Below, in pieces: positions 14,380-21,961 of a DNA stretch of 35,440 nt; position 1 is the first letter of the stretch, and each line of letters starts with the position of its first letter. The notes below the pieces were generated by a model that made no database searches, had not been told where the DNA came from, and saw only the letters and a program-made list of their open reading frames with translations. Source of the DNA: CAG-390 sp045644325 (GTDB taxonomy: Bacteria; Bacillota; Clostridia; Oscillospirales; CAG-272). Both the position numbers and the translations under genes were made by a program. The stretch covers positions 1 through 35,440 of the forward strand of contig JAZRGT010000020.1 in NCBI GenBank assembly GCA_045644325.1, given 5' to 3'.

Positions 14380-15414
14380 ATGAAAAAATGCCCGCTGACC
14401 GTTTATACCGCGTCGCATTTTCTCGTTGACCTTGCCTGCGGATACACGCTTTATTCGATGTACGCAGAGGGCAAGATCGAAGCGGCATCGGTCGCCGTGC
14501 TCTTCATACTTTACAATATGCTCGCCTTTGCGACACAGCATCTTTTCGGTGCGCTTGCCGATAAGGTCAATTCAAACGGAAGTATTTTCGCCTTCGTCGG
14601 AATTATTTCGACTGCGATCGGCGTGCTTATCCGAGGAGCGGCACCTGCAATCAGCGTTTGTTTCGTCGGACTCGGAAACGCCTGCTTTCACGTCGGAGGA
14701 GGTATTGATGCTCTGACCGAAAGCCGAGGTTTTACACGCGCGGGAATATTCGTATCGTCGGGCTCGCTCGGTATCGCGCTCGGATGCAGATTCGGAGAAA
14801 ATCTTCTCTTCCCACCCACACTTTACGTTTTATCCCTCGCACTCGCGGCGCTTGCAGTCGCCATATTTTGCCGAGGAGAACGGAAAGCAATACCCGAGGA
14901 AGAAGCGCCACAGACAACAATCTCTTCCTCTACACTCGCTATCTGTATACTTCTTTTTGCCGTCGTAATCCGCTCCTACGCGGGATTTGCGGCAACAAAA
15001 CCAACCGAAGTCTTCCCCCTCTTCACACTCGCGGTCGCCGCATCGGCTTTTGCGGGAAAGCTCCTCGGCGGCGTATTTGCCGATCTTTTCGGGGCAAGAC
15101 GTGTCGGCACACTCTCGCTTCTCCTCTGCGTTCCGCTTTATTATTTCGGAGCGGGATCGGCAGTTTTGTTCCTTACAGCAACGTTTTTCTTCAACGTCGC
15201 AATGCCGATAACGCTCGTCGGCGCAGCGCGTAAGCTTCGCTCTCACGAGGGATTCGTATTCGGATTGACCACGGTCGCGCTCTTTATCGGTTATTTCGTC
15301 CACACGCTCTTTCCCATCGGCAAGACGCTGTCCGTGCTACTTATCCCGATTCTATCGCTCGTTGCCGCGGTTTGTGTATTCCTTACGACAGACGATATTC
15401 GTGAAAGAAAATGA
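14380..15414 (+). CDS. MFS-type membrane transporter
   Basis: 344 residues, about ten to eleven hydrophobic segments. The first half has FATQHLFGALADKVNS, a GxLaDr-like loop 2-3 motif, and FVGLGNACFHVGGGIDAL, reminiscent of fosmidomycin-resistance-type MFS proteins. The second half has KLLGGVFADLFGARRVG, the repeated loop motif. Starts 2 bp after the anti-sigma stop, with agagga upstream, so it is in the same operon. Substrate unknown; export of a toxic or envelope-active compound would fit ECF control but is inference. Confidence 0.8.
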   Translation: MKKCPLTVYTASHFLVDLACGYTLYSMYAEGKIEAASVAVLFILYNMLAFATQHLFGALADKVNSNGSIFAFVGIISTAIGVLIRGAAPAISVCFVGLGNACFHVGGGIDALTESRGFTRAGIFVSSGSLGIALGCRFGENLLFPPTLYVLSLALAALAVAIFCRGERKAIPEEEAPQTTISSSTLAICILLFAVVIRSYAGFAATKPTEVFPLFTLAVAASAFAGKLLGGVFADLFGARRVGTLSLLLCVPLYYFGAGSAVLFLTATFFFNVAMPITLVGAARKLRSHEGFVFGLTTVALFIGYFVHTLFPIGKTLSVLLIPILSLVAAVCVFLTTDDIRERK

Positions 15415-15758
15415 AAGCAATAATCACTCTTTTATCAGCACTTCTCCTGACCCTTGCGATCGAAGTTCCGCTCGGTGCGCTTCTCATAAAACGCAAGGAT
15501 TCTGTCATCCCGCTGATACTTATAAACGTACTCACCAACCCCACGCTCAACCTCACGCTTACCCTTTTATTAGTGCTGACGAAAAGCATTTCGCTTTATT
15601 GGATAGCTGTTGTGATCGGCGAGATAGCGGTATTTATCGGCGAAGGCTTTCTCATACGCGTAATGTGCGACATTCAGCTTAAACGGTCAATTATTATTTC
15701 AACGGTAATCAATGCAGCTTCTCTGATATTGGGTTCTGCAATACTCGCACTGATTTAG
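15411..15758 (+). CDS. Small four-helix membrane protein
   Basis: 115 residues, almost wholly hydrophobic: helices near 4-26, 32-55, 60-82 and 92-113. A conserved-looking NVLTNPTLNLTL stretch lies near 39-50 and GEIAVFIGEGFLIR near 70-83, a pattern I have seen in clostridial hypothetical membrane proteins. ATGA overlap with the MFS gene implies coupled translation and perhaps a complex. Function unknown. Confidence 0.75.
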   Translation: MKAIITLLSALLLTLAIEVPLGALLIKRKDSVIPLILINVLTNPTLNLTLTLLLVLTKSISLYWIAVVIGEIAVFIGEGFLIRVMCDIQLKRSIIISTVINAASLILGSAILALI

Positions 15759-15767
15759 GAGGTAAAA

Positions 15768-15941
15768 ATGTATAATTTCTTCGCACTTGATGCCGCTGTT
15801 TCACCAATAGATATGATTTTTGTATTTTTGGTATACGGTTGGTGGATAATCGCGATCGCCGCCGTTCTCGTAATCAGCGCGATCATCGGAATCGTTTATT
15901 TCACCAAGAAAAAGAAATTCAAAAAGGAGAATAAAGAATGA
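15768..15941 (+). CDS. Single-pass membrane microprotein 1
   Basis: 57 residues, start ATG 15768 with taggaggt 5 bp upstream. An LDAAVSPID lead with an acidic/Pro turn is followed by a hydrophobic segment. Then come WW at 25-26, one membrane helix to about residue 45 (IGIVYF) and a lysine-rich tail TKKKKFKK. Homologous to the next microprotein, position by position. Small size, good ribosome binding site and the overlapping chain of starts support it being real. No known family recognised. Confidence 0.75.
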   Translation: MYNFFALDAAVSPIDMIFVFLVYGWWIIAIAAVLVISAIIGIVYFTKKKKFKKENKE

Positions 15942-16105
15942 TGCTTCCTATTTTCACACTCGACGTTGCTTTTTCGCCGTTTGATATTTTTCTAATCGCA
16001 CTTTCAAATTTATGGTGGATATTTGCGATCGCAGGTCTGCTCGTAATAGCCGCGATAGTCGGCATAGTGATATTTACAAAGAAGAAAAAAGGAGAAAAGA
16101 AATGA
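15938..16105 (+). CDS. Single-pass membrane microprotein 2
   Basis: 55 residues from ATG 15938 (or 54 from ATG 15941). The ATGA overlap with microprotein 1 and aaggaga upstream decide the start. LDVAFSPFD, then WW at 26-27, a membrane helix ending VGIVIFTKKKK, the same plan as microprotein 1 with the same spacing between WW and the lysine tail. A clear tandem paralogue. Function unknown; may be an oligomerising or regulatory subunit of the neighbouring membrane proteins. Confidence 0.75.
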   Translation: MMLPIFTLDVAFSPFDIFLIALSNLWWIFAIAGLLVIAAIVGIVIFTKKKKGEKK

Positions 16106-16287
16106 ATAGAATCATATCCTCGCTCGACGCAATCGTCGGTCCTCTCCCCGATGAAGTGACCAAAGCCGTAACGGAATCCCCCGCGACCTTTGATTCTCTC
16201 GGCACTCTTATCATCCCCGCCCTCGCGCTCGTCGCGGTCGCCGTTATCGGCATCGTACTCTTTTCAAGAAAAACCAAAACAGAATAA
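16102..16287 (+). CDS. Single-pass membrane microprotein 3
   Basis: 61 residues, ATG 16102 overlapping the previous stop (ATGA), with aaaggaga upstream. LDAIVGPLPDE near residues 8-18 is followed by a 15-residue insertion. The membrane helix ends VIGIVLFSRKTKTE, parallel to GIV-F-TKKKK in the two preceding proteins. It lacks the WW pair, so it is the most diverged member. Last gene of the ECF operon before a new ribosome binding site and a soluble enzyme. Confidence 0.72.
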   Translation: MNRIISSLDAIVGPLPDEVTKAVTESPATFDSLGTLIIPALALVAVAVIGIVLFSRKTKTE

Positions 16288-16307
16288 AATATACAGGAGG
16301 CTTAAAA

Positions 16308-17096
16308 ATGAGCACCGAAATCAAAGTTTGTACATTTAATCTGCGCGTTATCGCCGAGGTTGACGGCAACAATATCTTCTACAACCGCAAGGGTAGAATT
16401 GCAGATACCATCAAAGAGCACTCCCCCGATCTGATCGGTTTTCAGGAGGCGGCTTCTCCGATGAAGAAGTGGCTCGGTGACGAGCTTTCCCCTCTCGGCT
16501 ACACCGTTGTCGGCTGCGGACGCAGCGCGGACTACCGTGGCGAGGCAACCTGCATCGCTTTCAAGCGCGATGATTTTGAGCTGATCGCACTCGAGACCCG
16601 CTGGCTCTCGGCTACTCCCCTCGTTCCCGGCTCGCGCTATGCGGCAGACCAGTCGTCCTGCCCCCGCGTTTATACTGCGGCAACTCTCAAGCATAAGGAT
16701 TCGGACGAGATCTTCATCTTCCTCAACACTCACCTTGACCACAAGGGCAGCGAGGCAAGAAAGCTCGGTGCGCTTGACGTTGTCAGATACCTTTCCGAGA
16801 AGCACCTGCCCTGCATCATCACGGGCGATATGAATGCTCATCCCGGCACTCCCGAGATCGAGGCTTTCATGGCATACGAGATAAACGGCAAGCCCGTTAT
16901 CGACGCGACCGCATCACTCGGCGGCACCTTCCACGGCTTCGGCAGATACACCGCAGAAAAGGCTCCGAAGATCGACTACATCTTCACCGATCTTCCCTGC
17001 GATATCTCCAAGTCCTACATAGTAACCGACACCCCCGCTGACGGTCTTTATATTTCCGACCACAATCCCGTTTGCGCGTTTGTAGAGTTGGCTTAA
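16308..17096 (+). CDS. Endonuclease/exonuclease/phosphatase (EEP) family protein 1
   Basis: 262-residue EEP-fold metal-dependent phosphoesterase. Motifs: VCTFNLRV (6-13), PDLIGFQEA with the metal Glu near 48, FLNTHLDH near 140-147, ITGDMNAHPGTPE near 174-186, KIDYIFTD, and SDHNPVCAF with the catalytic His near 252. No signal peptide, so cytosolic. Such enzymes hydrolyse phosphodiesters or sugar, lipid or inositol phosphates; the substrate cannot be told. aggagg precedes the ATG. Shares fold with the protein at 21094-21960 but is not a recent duplicate. Confidence 0.85.
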   Translation: MSTEIKVCTFNLRVIAEVDGNNIFYNRKGRIADTIKEHSPDLIGFQEAASPMKKWLGDELSPLGYTVVGCGRSADYRGEATCIAFKRDDFELIALETRWLSATPLVPGSRYAADQSSCPRVYTAATLKHKDSDEIFIFLNTHLDHKGSEARKLGALDVVRYLSEKHLPCIITGDMNAHPGTPEIEAFMAYEINGKPVIDATASLGGTFHGFGRYTAEKAPKIDYIFTDLPCDISKSYIVTDTPADGLYISDHNPVCAFVELA

Positions 17097-17127
17097 CCAT
17101 TCTCACGCCCACCGAAAGGAGGACAAA

Positions 17128-17886
17128 ATGAGAAAGCTTTTCGCATTGATCGCCCTTCTTCTCTTACCGTGTTTGCTTTTATCCTGCTTTAGCGGTACGG
17201 GTGAACCGGTTGTAACCGTCGGAGATTCATCCGAATCCTCTGTTACCGAAACACCCAAAACCACCGCCGAAGGCAAACTCAATTCAGATAAAACACTCCC
17301 TCTGCTCAATTCGCTTTCCGAGTATCTTACCTACGAGGGATATACCGGCACTGATCAAGAGACTCTGACGGCTATCGTATCTAAATACAGTTATCAGGGT
17401 ACTTCTCTGCCCGAGTTACTCCCCGGTACAGTTTACGACGGCTTTGACAACAGTGGCGGAACGACCGGATCGAACGGTATGTTCGGATATCACTGGCATT
17501 TCAGCTATCCCGAGAACGGTGATAGCGTCAGGTATAACAATTTTCACACAACAGTTCCGCTTGACGGCTTGACTCTCCCTTTCGGAATAACCTTTGACGA
17601 TACGTTTTCCGACGTATTGAAAAAGCTCGGGCTTGAATTTGATCCCGGCAGTGAAGGCACCCCAAAATCGGAGGTAGCTCTTCTGACAAGCGAGAAATCC
17701 GCTCTCGTGTTTTACTGTCACAGTTACGTTGACTATGCGGTGCATTTAGAATATTCCCTTAGGTTCACCGATATCTACCATTGGGAGCGTTGGGACGGAG
17801 CAAAATTTCCTTACGAACGCGAGCTGACCTTCGACTTCGACGATTCGGGCAAGCTTCGCAGAGTTCATATGGAAATTTCATCTTGA
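17128..17886 (+). CDS. Putative lipoprotein
   Basis: 252 residues with a type II signal: MRKLFALIALLLLPCLLLSC, lipobox Cys at 20. A Ser/Thr/Glu-rich linker (about 25-55) precedes a globular part with GMFGYHWHFSYPENGDS and ELTFDFDDSGKLRRVHMEI, a SmpA/BamE-like or immunity-like beta region I cannot assign. aaaggagga lies before the ATG. Ends at a strong bidirectional terminator. Surface-exposed lipoprotein of unknown function. Confidence 0.72.
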   Translation: MRKLFALIALLLLPCLLLSCFSGTGEPVVTVGDSSESSVTETPKTTAEGKLNSDKTLPLLNSLSEYLTYEGYTGTDQETLTAIVSKYSYQGTSLPELLPGTVYDGFDNSGGTTGSNGMFGYHWHFSYPENGDSVRYNNFHTTVPLDGLTLPFGITFDDTFSDVLKKLGLEFDPGSEGTPKSEVALLTSEKSALVFYCHSYVDYAVHLEYSLRFTDIYHWERWDGAKFPYERELTFDFDDSGKLRRVHMEISS

Positions 17887-17888
17887 TA

Positions 17889-17926
17889 AAAATAAACCGC
17901 TGTTGCGCGCAACAGCGGTTTATTTT
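17889..17926. terminator. Intrinsic terminator, bidirectional
   Basis: A perfect 38-bp inverted repeat with its centre at 17907/17908. GC-rich core ccgctgttgcg flanked by A-tract and T-tract on both strands. Ends the lipoprotein gene and the convergent CPBP gene. Confidence 0.93.
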
Positions 17927-18660
17927 TTGGTTTTCACTGTGTAAACGGTGATAAATGAAGCAAATATCGCAATTCCGAGTGCAAAGCTCACGGCATACGC
18001 CCAATTTTCGTCGGGCAGAGGCAGTATTTTAGCCCATAGATAATTTGCGGCGTTAAATGCTATGTGGAAGGAAATGCAGGGCAGGATCGACTTACATCTG
18101 AAATACATCCAAGTGAGAACGATGCCCGATATAAATGCATACGCACACCAAAGGGGATCGCCGTGCATAACGGCAAAGATCAAGGAAGCGACCGGGATCG
18201 CCGCCCATTTCGGTGCAAAGCGCGCTATTCTGTCGCCGACAAGTCCGCGGAATACCGTTTCTTCGAGTATCGGAACAAGGAATACTGTGCTGAACATAAG
18301 CGCGTTTGAAGGCTCTTCGTATTTAGCGGATGCATCAACGTAGGATTCAATTATTTCTTTTGGAATCGGAAGAAGTGGCAGAAGTCCGCTGTATGCGAGA
18401 TTTAATCCCGCGCCCGCAAAAAATGCGAACAAAATCAAAGCTAAAGTCGCTTTATTCAGTCCTCCGTGCGAAAGCATTTCGGGGAGCGTCTTTTTATCCT
18501 CAAATATCCTCGCGCAAATGAGAACGAGTCCCCAAAGTGCAACGACTGTCACTGCGCAGTCAATCCCCTCGGGCAGAACCGTGGCGACGATACTGATAAA
18601 CAAATATGCACCAAACCAACCGAAAACGGCGGCAAGCGACATCAGCTTTTCGTTTTTCAT
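17920..18660 (-). CDS. CPBP-family intramembrane glutamic protease (CAAX/Abi)
   Basis: 246 residues, about seven to eight membrane helices. Catalytic motif 1 is PILEETVFRGL (Glu133, Glu134, Arg138), motif 2 FAVMHG (His166), motif 3 SFHIAFNAANY (His199, Asn203). All the residues expected for an active Abi/CPBP membrane protease are present. Such enzymes process membrane or peptide substrates and are often linked with bacteriocin self-protection, but no bacteriocin gene is near. cggaaaggag precedes the ATG. Confidence 0.9.
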   Translation of the reverse strand: MKNEKLMSLAAVFGWFGAYLFISIVATVLPEGIDCAVTVVALWGLVLICARIFEDKKTLPEMLSHGGLNKATLALILFAFFAGAGLNLAYSGLLPLLPIPKEIIESYVDASAKYEEPSNALMFSTVFLVPILEETVFRGLVGDRIARFAPKWAAIPVASLIFAVMHGDPLWCAYAFISGIVLTWMYFRCKSILPCISFHIAFNAANYLWAKILPLPDENWAYAVSFALGIAIFASFITVYTVKTKK

Positions 18661-18688
18661 CGGGAACTCCTTTCCGTAATTTTGAAAT

Positions 18689-18715
18689 AGGTTGGCTTGA
18701 AAAACAAGCCAACCT
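18689..18715 (-). terminator. Hairpin after the glycerol-1-phosphate dehydrogenase gene
   Basis: Perfect 11-bp stem aggttggcttg/caagccaacct with a 5-nt loop, 14 bp after the stop. The T-tract on the minus strand is weak (ATTTC). Confidence 0.75.
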
Positions 18716-18728
18716 TTATCACTGTATT

Positions 18729-20015
18729 TTAGTCAAGATACTCGAGAGCATCTATACCCATCATAGGCATCATTCTTGTGACGAGAACGCGGTATCTCAT
18801 ATATGCGTGGTAGTAGATACCCTCTGCGAAGAGCTCGGGGGAAACGTTGATCTCGGAGGGATCGGTTGCGCATCCTGCGGTCTTCATGAGAGCGAGAAGC
18901 TCGTCGTTCTCGGGAAGAACGTCCCAGATGATCTCGCGGATCTGCTGCCACTTAGCCTTAAGGTCAGCGGGATCGATCTTATCCATAATATTCGGATTAT
19001 TGAGCTTTTCAACCTCGGGGATCTGCTCGGGCGAGAAGTGCTTGTGGATTTCGTTCCAATTGAGAACGTCCTTGGTGGGGTTAATCTCTTCTACACGGTC
19101 TGCGAGATTGCGGTAGATCTTGTTGATGATGAGGGTCGCAACACCGACCTTCTTGCCGTGGAACTCGGGCCAGATGCCGCGAGCGAGCTTGTAGCACTCC
19201 CAATAGTGGGAAACAACGTGCTCGGCACCCGATGCGGGACGGGAGGAAAGAGCGAGCTTCATAGCAAGTCCGGAGAGAACGAGTGCCTCCATAATTGCGC
19301 CTGCAGCCTCCTCGTCGTTGCCGGTAACCTTATCGGCAAGAGCTACCATCTTCTTAACTGCGGTCATAGTTACGTCCGCGATAGCGGGGCAGTAATACTC
19401 GCCGGTGAGAATGTTGGAGATTCTCCAATCTGCGATACCTATGTACTTTGCTACCATATCGCCAAAGCCTGCTGCCTTGAGCTCGGTGGGAGCGTTTGCA
19501 AGGATCTTGGTGTCAGCAAGGATGACCATAGGCTGACGAACGAACCAGGATACCTTGAAGTTATTTTCGATGATGGGAGCGGTATCCGATGCAAAGCCGT
19601 CCATAGAAGGTGCGGTTGCGAAGATACAGAACTTCTTGTCCTTTTCAAAGGAAGCAACGCGGCAGATGTCGTTGAGCGAGCCGGTGCCGCAGGAGATAAC
19701 GCCGTCAACGTCATCAAGCAGAGCCTCGACCTCGCGCACCTGCTCGATGCGGGCGTACATCATATTCTTATAGATAAGCTTCTTTACGTTAAAGCCCGAA
19801 GCATCGAGAGCATCGCAAAGTCCCTCTGCGTTTGCCACACCTAGAGTGTTCTCGTCGGCAACAAGAAGGATGTTGGTGGGAAAACCTGCGTCAAGCAGGA
19901 TCTTACCCGTATCCTTGGTCAGACCGCTGTAAATTTCAACAACCTTGGTATCAAAGGTATGCTCTCTGCCGCAAGGGCAATTTTCAAGTGATTTGAGAAG
20001 ATTTTTAAGATCCAT
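18729..20015 (-). CDS. sn-glycerol-1-phosphate dehydrogenase (AraM/EgsA type)
   Basis: 428-residue iron/zinc-dependent alcohol dehydrogenase-fold enzyme that reduces dihydroxyacetone phosphate to sn-glycerol-1-phosphate. Motifs: VISCGTGSLNDICRVASF (NAD site) near residues 108-125, IFATAPSMDGFASDTAP near 132-148, AGFGDMVAKY, and SSRPASGAEHVVSHYWE with metal-binding His. The N-terminal 15-18 residues hold CPCGREHTF, usual for this subfamily. ATG 20015 follows aagaggt and a perfect promoter; a frame extending to 20255 would swallow that promoter and the neighbouring gene. In Bacillus the product feeds heptaprenylglyceryl phosphate; no GGGP synthase is nearby. Confidence 0.92.
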   Translation of the reverse strand: MDLKNLLKSLENCPCGREHTFDTKVVEIYSGLTKDTGKILLDAGFPTNILLVADENTLGVANAEGLCDALDASGFNVKKLIYKNMMYARIEQVREVEALLDDVDGVISCGTGSLNDICRVASFEKDKKFCIFATAPSMDGFASDTAPIIENNFKVSWFVRQPMVILADTKILANAPTELKAAGFGDMVAKYIGIADWRISNILTGEYYCPAIADVTMTAVKKMVALADKVTGNDEEAAGAIMEALVLSGLAMKLALSSRPASGAEHVVSHYWECYKLARGIWPEFHGKKVGVATLIINKIYRNLADRVEEINPTKDVLNWNEIHKHFSPEQIPEVEKLNNPNIMDKIDPADLKAKWQQIREIIWDVLPENDELLALMKTAGCATDPSEINVSPELFAEGIYYHAYMRYRVLVTRMMPMMGIDALEYLD

Positions 20016-20051
20016 TGTTATACCTCTTGGAAAATAATGATTATCTATATA

Positions 20052-20080
20052 ATTATATACCAAAAAATAAAAAAAGTCAA
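20052..20080 (-). promoter_or_regulatory. Sigma-A promoter of the glycerol-1-phosphate dehydrogenase gene
   Basis: On the minus strand: TTGACT (20075-20080), 17 bp, TATAAT (20052-20057). The -35 lies in the left arm of the inverted repeat 20075-20106. Confidence 0.82.
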
Positions 20081-20106
20081 GAAAATATATAGAAATTTTC
20101 TTGACT
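20075..20106. repeat. 12-bp perfect inverted repeat containing two divergent -35 boxes
   Basis: AGTCAAGAAAAT, 8-bp loop, ATTTTCTTGACT. Each arm ends in a TTGACT -35 hexamer pointing outwards, so a protein bound here would touch both promoters. Confidence 0.85.
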
Positions 20107-20129
20107 ATTCGGCAATTATGCGGTATAAT
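20101..20129 (+). promoter_or_regulatory. Plus-strand promoter reading antisense to the SleB-like gene
   Basis: TTGACT (20101-20106), 17 bp, TATAAT (20124-20129). Transcription would start near 20136, inside the 3' end of the minus-strand hydrolase gene, and run towards DUF1934 at 20574. Confidence 0.65.
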
Positions 20130-20130
20130 T

Positions 20131-20517
20131 TCAATAGAAGAACCACGAGTCGGTCGCAAGCGCGGCTTCGCCTTCGTATTCACTGCTTTTATAATGAAGC
20201 GCACCGCCCGTAGGATCAAAGCCGCCCGAGGCATCGGCAGCTGCACGGAGCGCACGCGAGGACGGTTCCACCTTGCTTATATCTATCCCCGCATCCGCTA
20301 TCACCGCGCCAAGGCTTGAAGGATACGCCTCGGAGGTCAGTCTGTTGAGCAAAACCGCACCGAGCGATACCATCACGGTGTAGCTCTCCCCACCCGCCGC
20401 GTTTTCTATGGCGTAAGCAAGAAGACGCATATCTGCCTCCTCCGCACGGGCGTCGGGAGCTAGTGCCGTCGCTATAAGCAAAAACGACACAGCACAGCAA
20501 ATCATTTTAATTTTCAT
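20131..20517 (-). CDS. SleB/CwlJ-like cell wall hydrolase domain protein
   Basis: 128 residues with a signal peptide (KIKMICCAVSFLLIATALAPDARA, cleaved near 25). The Hydrolase_2 core is seen in GESYTVMVSLGAVLLNRL near residues 43-60, SSLGAVIADAG, and GGFDPTGGALHYKSSE near 97-112. The family cuts spore-cortex or cell-wall peptidoglycan. The general-acid Glu, normally in an EAxGE motif, is not at the aligned position: here the sequence is IENAAGGE, so activity is uncertain. Atypically short C-terminus. A strong antisense promoter faces its 3' end. Confidence 0.8.
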   Translation of the reverse strand: MKIKMICCAVSFLLIATALAPDARAEEADMRLLAYAIENAAGGESYTVMVSLGAVLLNRLTSEAYPSSLGAVIADAGIDISKVEPSSRALRAAADASGGFDPTGGALHYKSSEYEGEAALATDSWFFY

Positions 20518-20573
20518 AATATCACCTCACACTATATTTTAGCCGACTTTTACGGTCGTCTTTCAGGAAAAAA

Positions 20574-21059
20574 ATGCATTATAACGTAATCGTAACAACC
20601 GATATCAGGCTACAGCACGCCAACCCCGCTCAGGCGGTAATCCCCACAGAGATCAAAAATCTTTTCAAGGAGCTGCTCAGCACAAGCACACGAGCTACCT
20701 CCGAGGGCGTACTCCGTTCGCGCAAGAACGGAAGAATCGAGCTCACGTATAAATCCGACGACGGCAGAGATATGACGATCTCGTTTATGAAATCCGAGCC
20801 CACGCTCATCGCACTTACGCGCGGCGAAACACTCTTCGAAAACGCCGTGACGATTTACCTTGAAAAGGGTCAGCGGCACAGATCGGTCTCCTACGATATG
20901 CGCGGAGAGCGGATAGAGGTCACCGTCATGGCGGACAAGGTGGATAACCGTCTGCTCAAATCGGGAAAGCTTGTTTTGAATTATTCGGTTTACGTCTGCG
21001 GTGTCTGTGCCGAGATCAACGAAATGAATATAAGTATCGTCCGCGATACCGAAAATTAA
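20574..21059 (+). CDS. DUF1934 (YwiB-like) beta-barrel protein
   Basis: 161 residues. GVLRSRKNGRIELTYKSDDGRDMTISFM near 45-72, LIALTRGE, then a long run of strands ending KLVLNYSVYVCGVCAEINEMNISI, the DUF1934 barrel pattern, a calycin-like fold of unknown role in Firmicutes. caggaaaa is a modest ribosome binding site. No clear promoter lies immediately upstream; the plus-strand promoter at 20101 may supply it through a long leader antisense to the hydrolase gene. Confidence 0.8.
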   Translation: MHYNVIVTTDIRLQHANPAQAVIPTEIKNLFKELLSTSTRATSEGVLRSRKNGRIELTYKSDDGRDMTISFMKSEPTLIALTRGETLFENAVTIYLEKGQRHRSVSYDMRGERIEVTVMADKVDNRLLKSGKLVLNYSVYVCGVCAEINEMNISIVRDTEN

Positions 21060-21093
21060 AAAACAAAAAATATTTATATACGGAGGTTCCGAA

Positions 21094-21960
21094 ATGGATT
21101 ACTCAAAGAAAACAGAACTCAGAATTATGTCTCACAATATCTGGTGCGGTCCCGTTTACAACCGCGACCTTCATATGCGCGATATATATTTCCGCTATCT
21201 CCCCGACGTTCTCGGTCTTCAGGAGATGACTCCCAAGCTTTATCAGTCCCGTATCGTCGAGCTCCTTGAGCCCGAATACGAGATTCTCACCCACAAGGAG
21301 GCAGATGGCTTCACCGACAACACCCCCCTTCTCATCCGCAAAGGTTTGTTCGACGTGATCGACCACGGCTGGCACCTCTTCAAGGGTCTCAACAACAGCA
21401 AGACCAAGAGTCTTGCCTGGGCAGTTCTTCGCCGCAAGAGCGACGGTATGGAGTTCGGCGCGATCTCTACCCACTTCTGGTGGCAGGGTGGCCCCGAGTC
21501 CGATCTCGCACGCGTTGGCGACGTTGACCAGATGATGACATACGTCAACTATATGAAGTATAAGTACAACGTACCCGTAGTTGCAATGGGCGACTGGAAC
21601 TGCCGCATCGGTTCTCTCCCCTACCGCCGCGCATACGAATGGGGCGGACTTGATACCCGCGTTTGCGCAACCGAGTTCTCGCATCTCACCGGAACGCACC
21701 ATCCTTATGCGGTTTACAACGAAGCTACGGGCGAATATGAGGGCGGTCCCGCACCCAAGGGTTCACAGCTTACCTCGATCGACCACATTTTCCTCTTCGG
21801 TCACGAGGGCTTTGACGTCAAGGTATACCGCGTAGTTCTCGAGCAGGACGCTCTTGACGTATCCGACCATTGCCCGATCTACATCGATTGCAACCTCAAG
21901 GCACTTCCCGAGCTCCCCACCAAGCCCAAGACCCAGTGGATCCCCGTAGAAACCAAGTAA
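21094..21960 (+). CDS. Endonuclease/exonuclease/phosphatase (EEP) family protein 2
   Basis: 288-residue EEP-fold phosphoesterase. Motifs: RIMSHNIWCGP near 10-20, PDVLGLQEMTP with the metal Glu near 44, ISTHFWWQGG near 124-133, VAMGDWNCRIGS near 163-174, SIDHIFLFG near 228-236, and SDHCPIYID near 257-265 with the catalytic His. No signal peptide. cggagg precedes the ATG. A proline-rich C-terminal tail follows the fold. Substrate unknown. Confidence 0.85.
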   Translation: MDYSKKTELRIMSHNIWCGPVYNRDLHMRDIYFRYLPDVLGLQEMTPKLYQSRIVELLEPEYEILTHKEADGFTDNTPLLIRKGLFDVIDHGWHLFKGLNNSKTKSLAWAVLRRKSDGMEFGAISTHFWWQGGPESDLARVGDVDQMMTYVNYMKYKYNVPVVAMGDWNCRIGSLPYRRAYEWGGLDTRVCATEFSHLTGTHHPYAVYNEATGEYEGGPAPKGSQLTSIDHIFLFGHEGFDVKVYRVVLEQDALDVSDHCPIYIDCNLKALPELPTKPKTQWIPVETK

Positions 21961-21961
21961 A

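Noticed and set aside
18606..19844. 412-codon plus-strand frame opposite the glycerol-1-phosphate dehydrogenase gene
   Set aside because: Antisense shadow; the minus strand encodes all family motifs.
20016..20255. N-terminal extension of the glycerol-1-phosphate dehydrogenase frame
   Set aside because: It would cross the gene's own promoter and ribosome binding site and the SleB-like gene. The ATG at 20015 is well supported.
16308..21960. Recent tandem duplication of the two EEP-family genes
   Set aside because: They share only fold-level motifs and differ in length and sequence elsewhere, so they are old relatives or independently placed.
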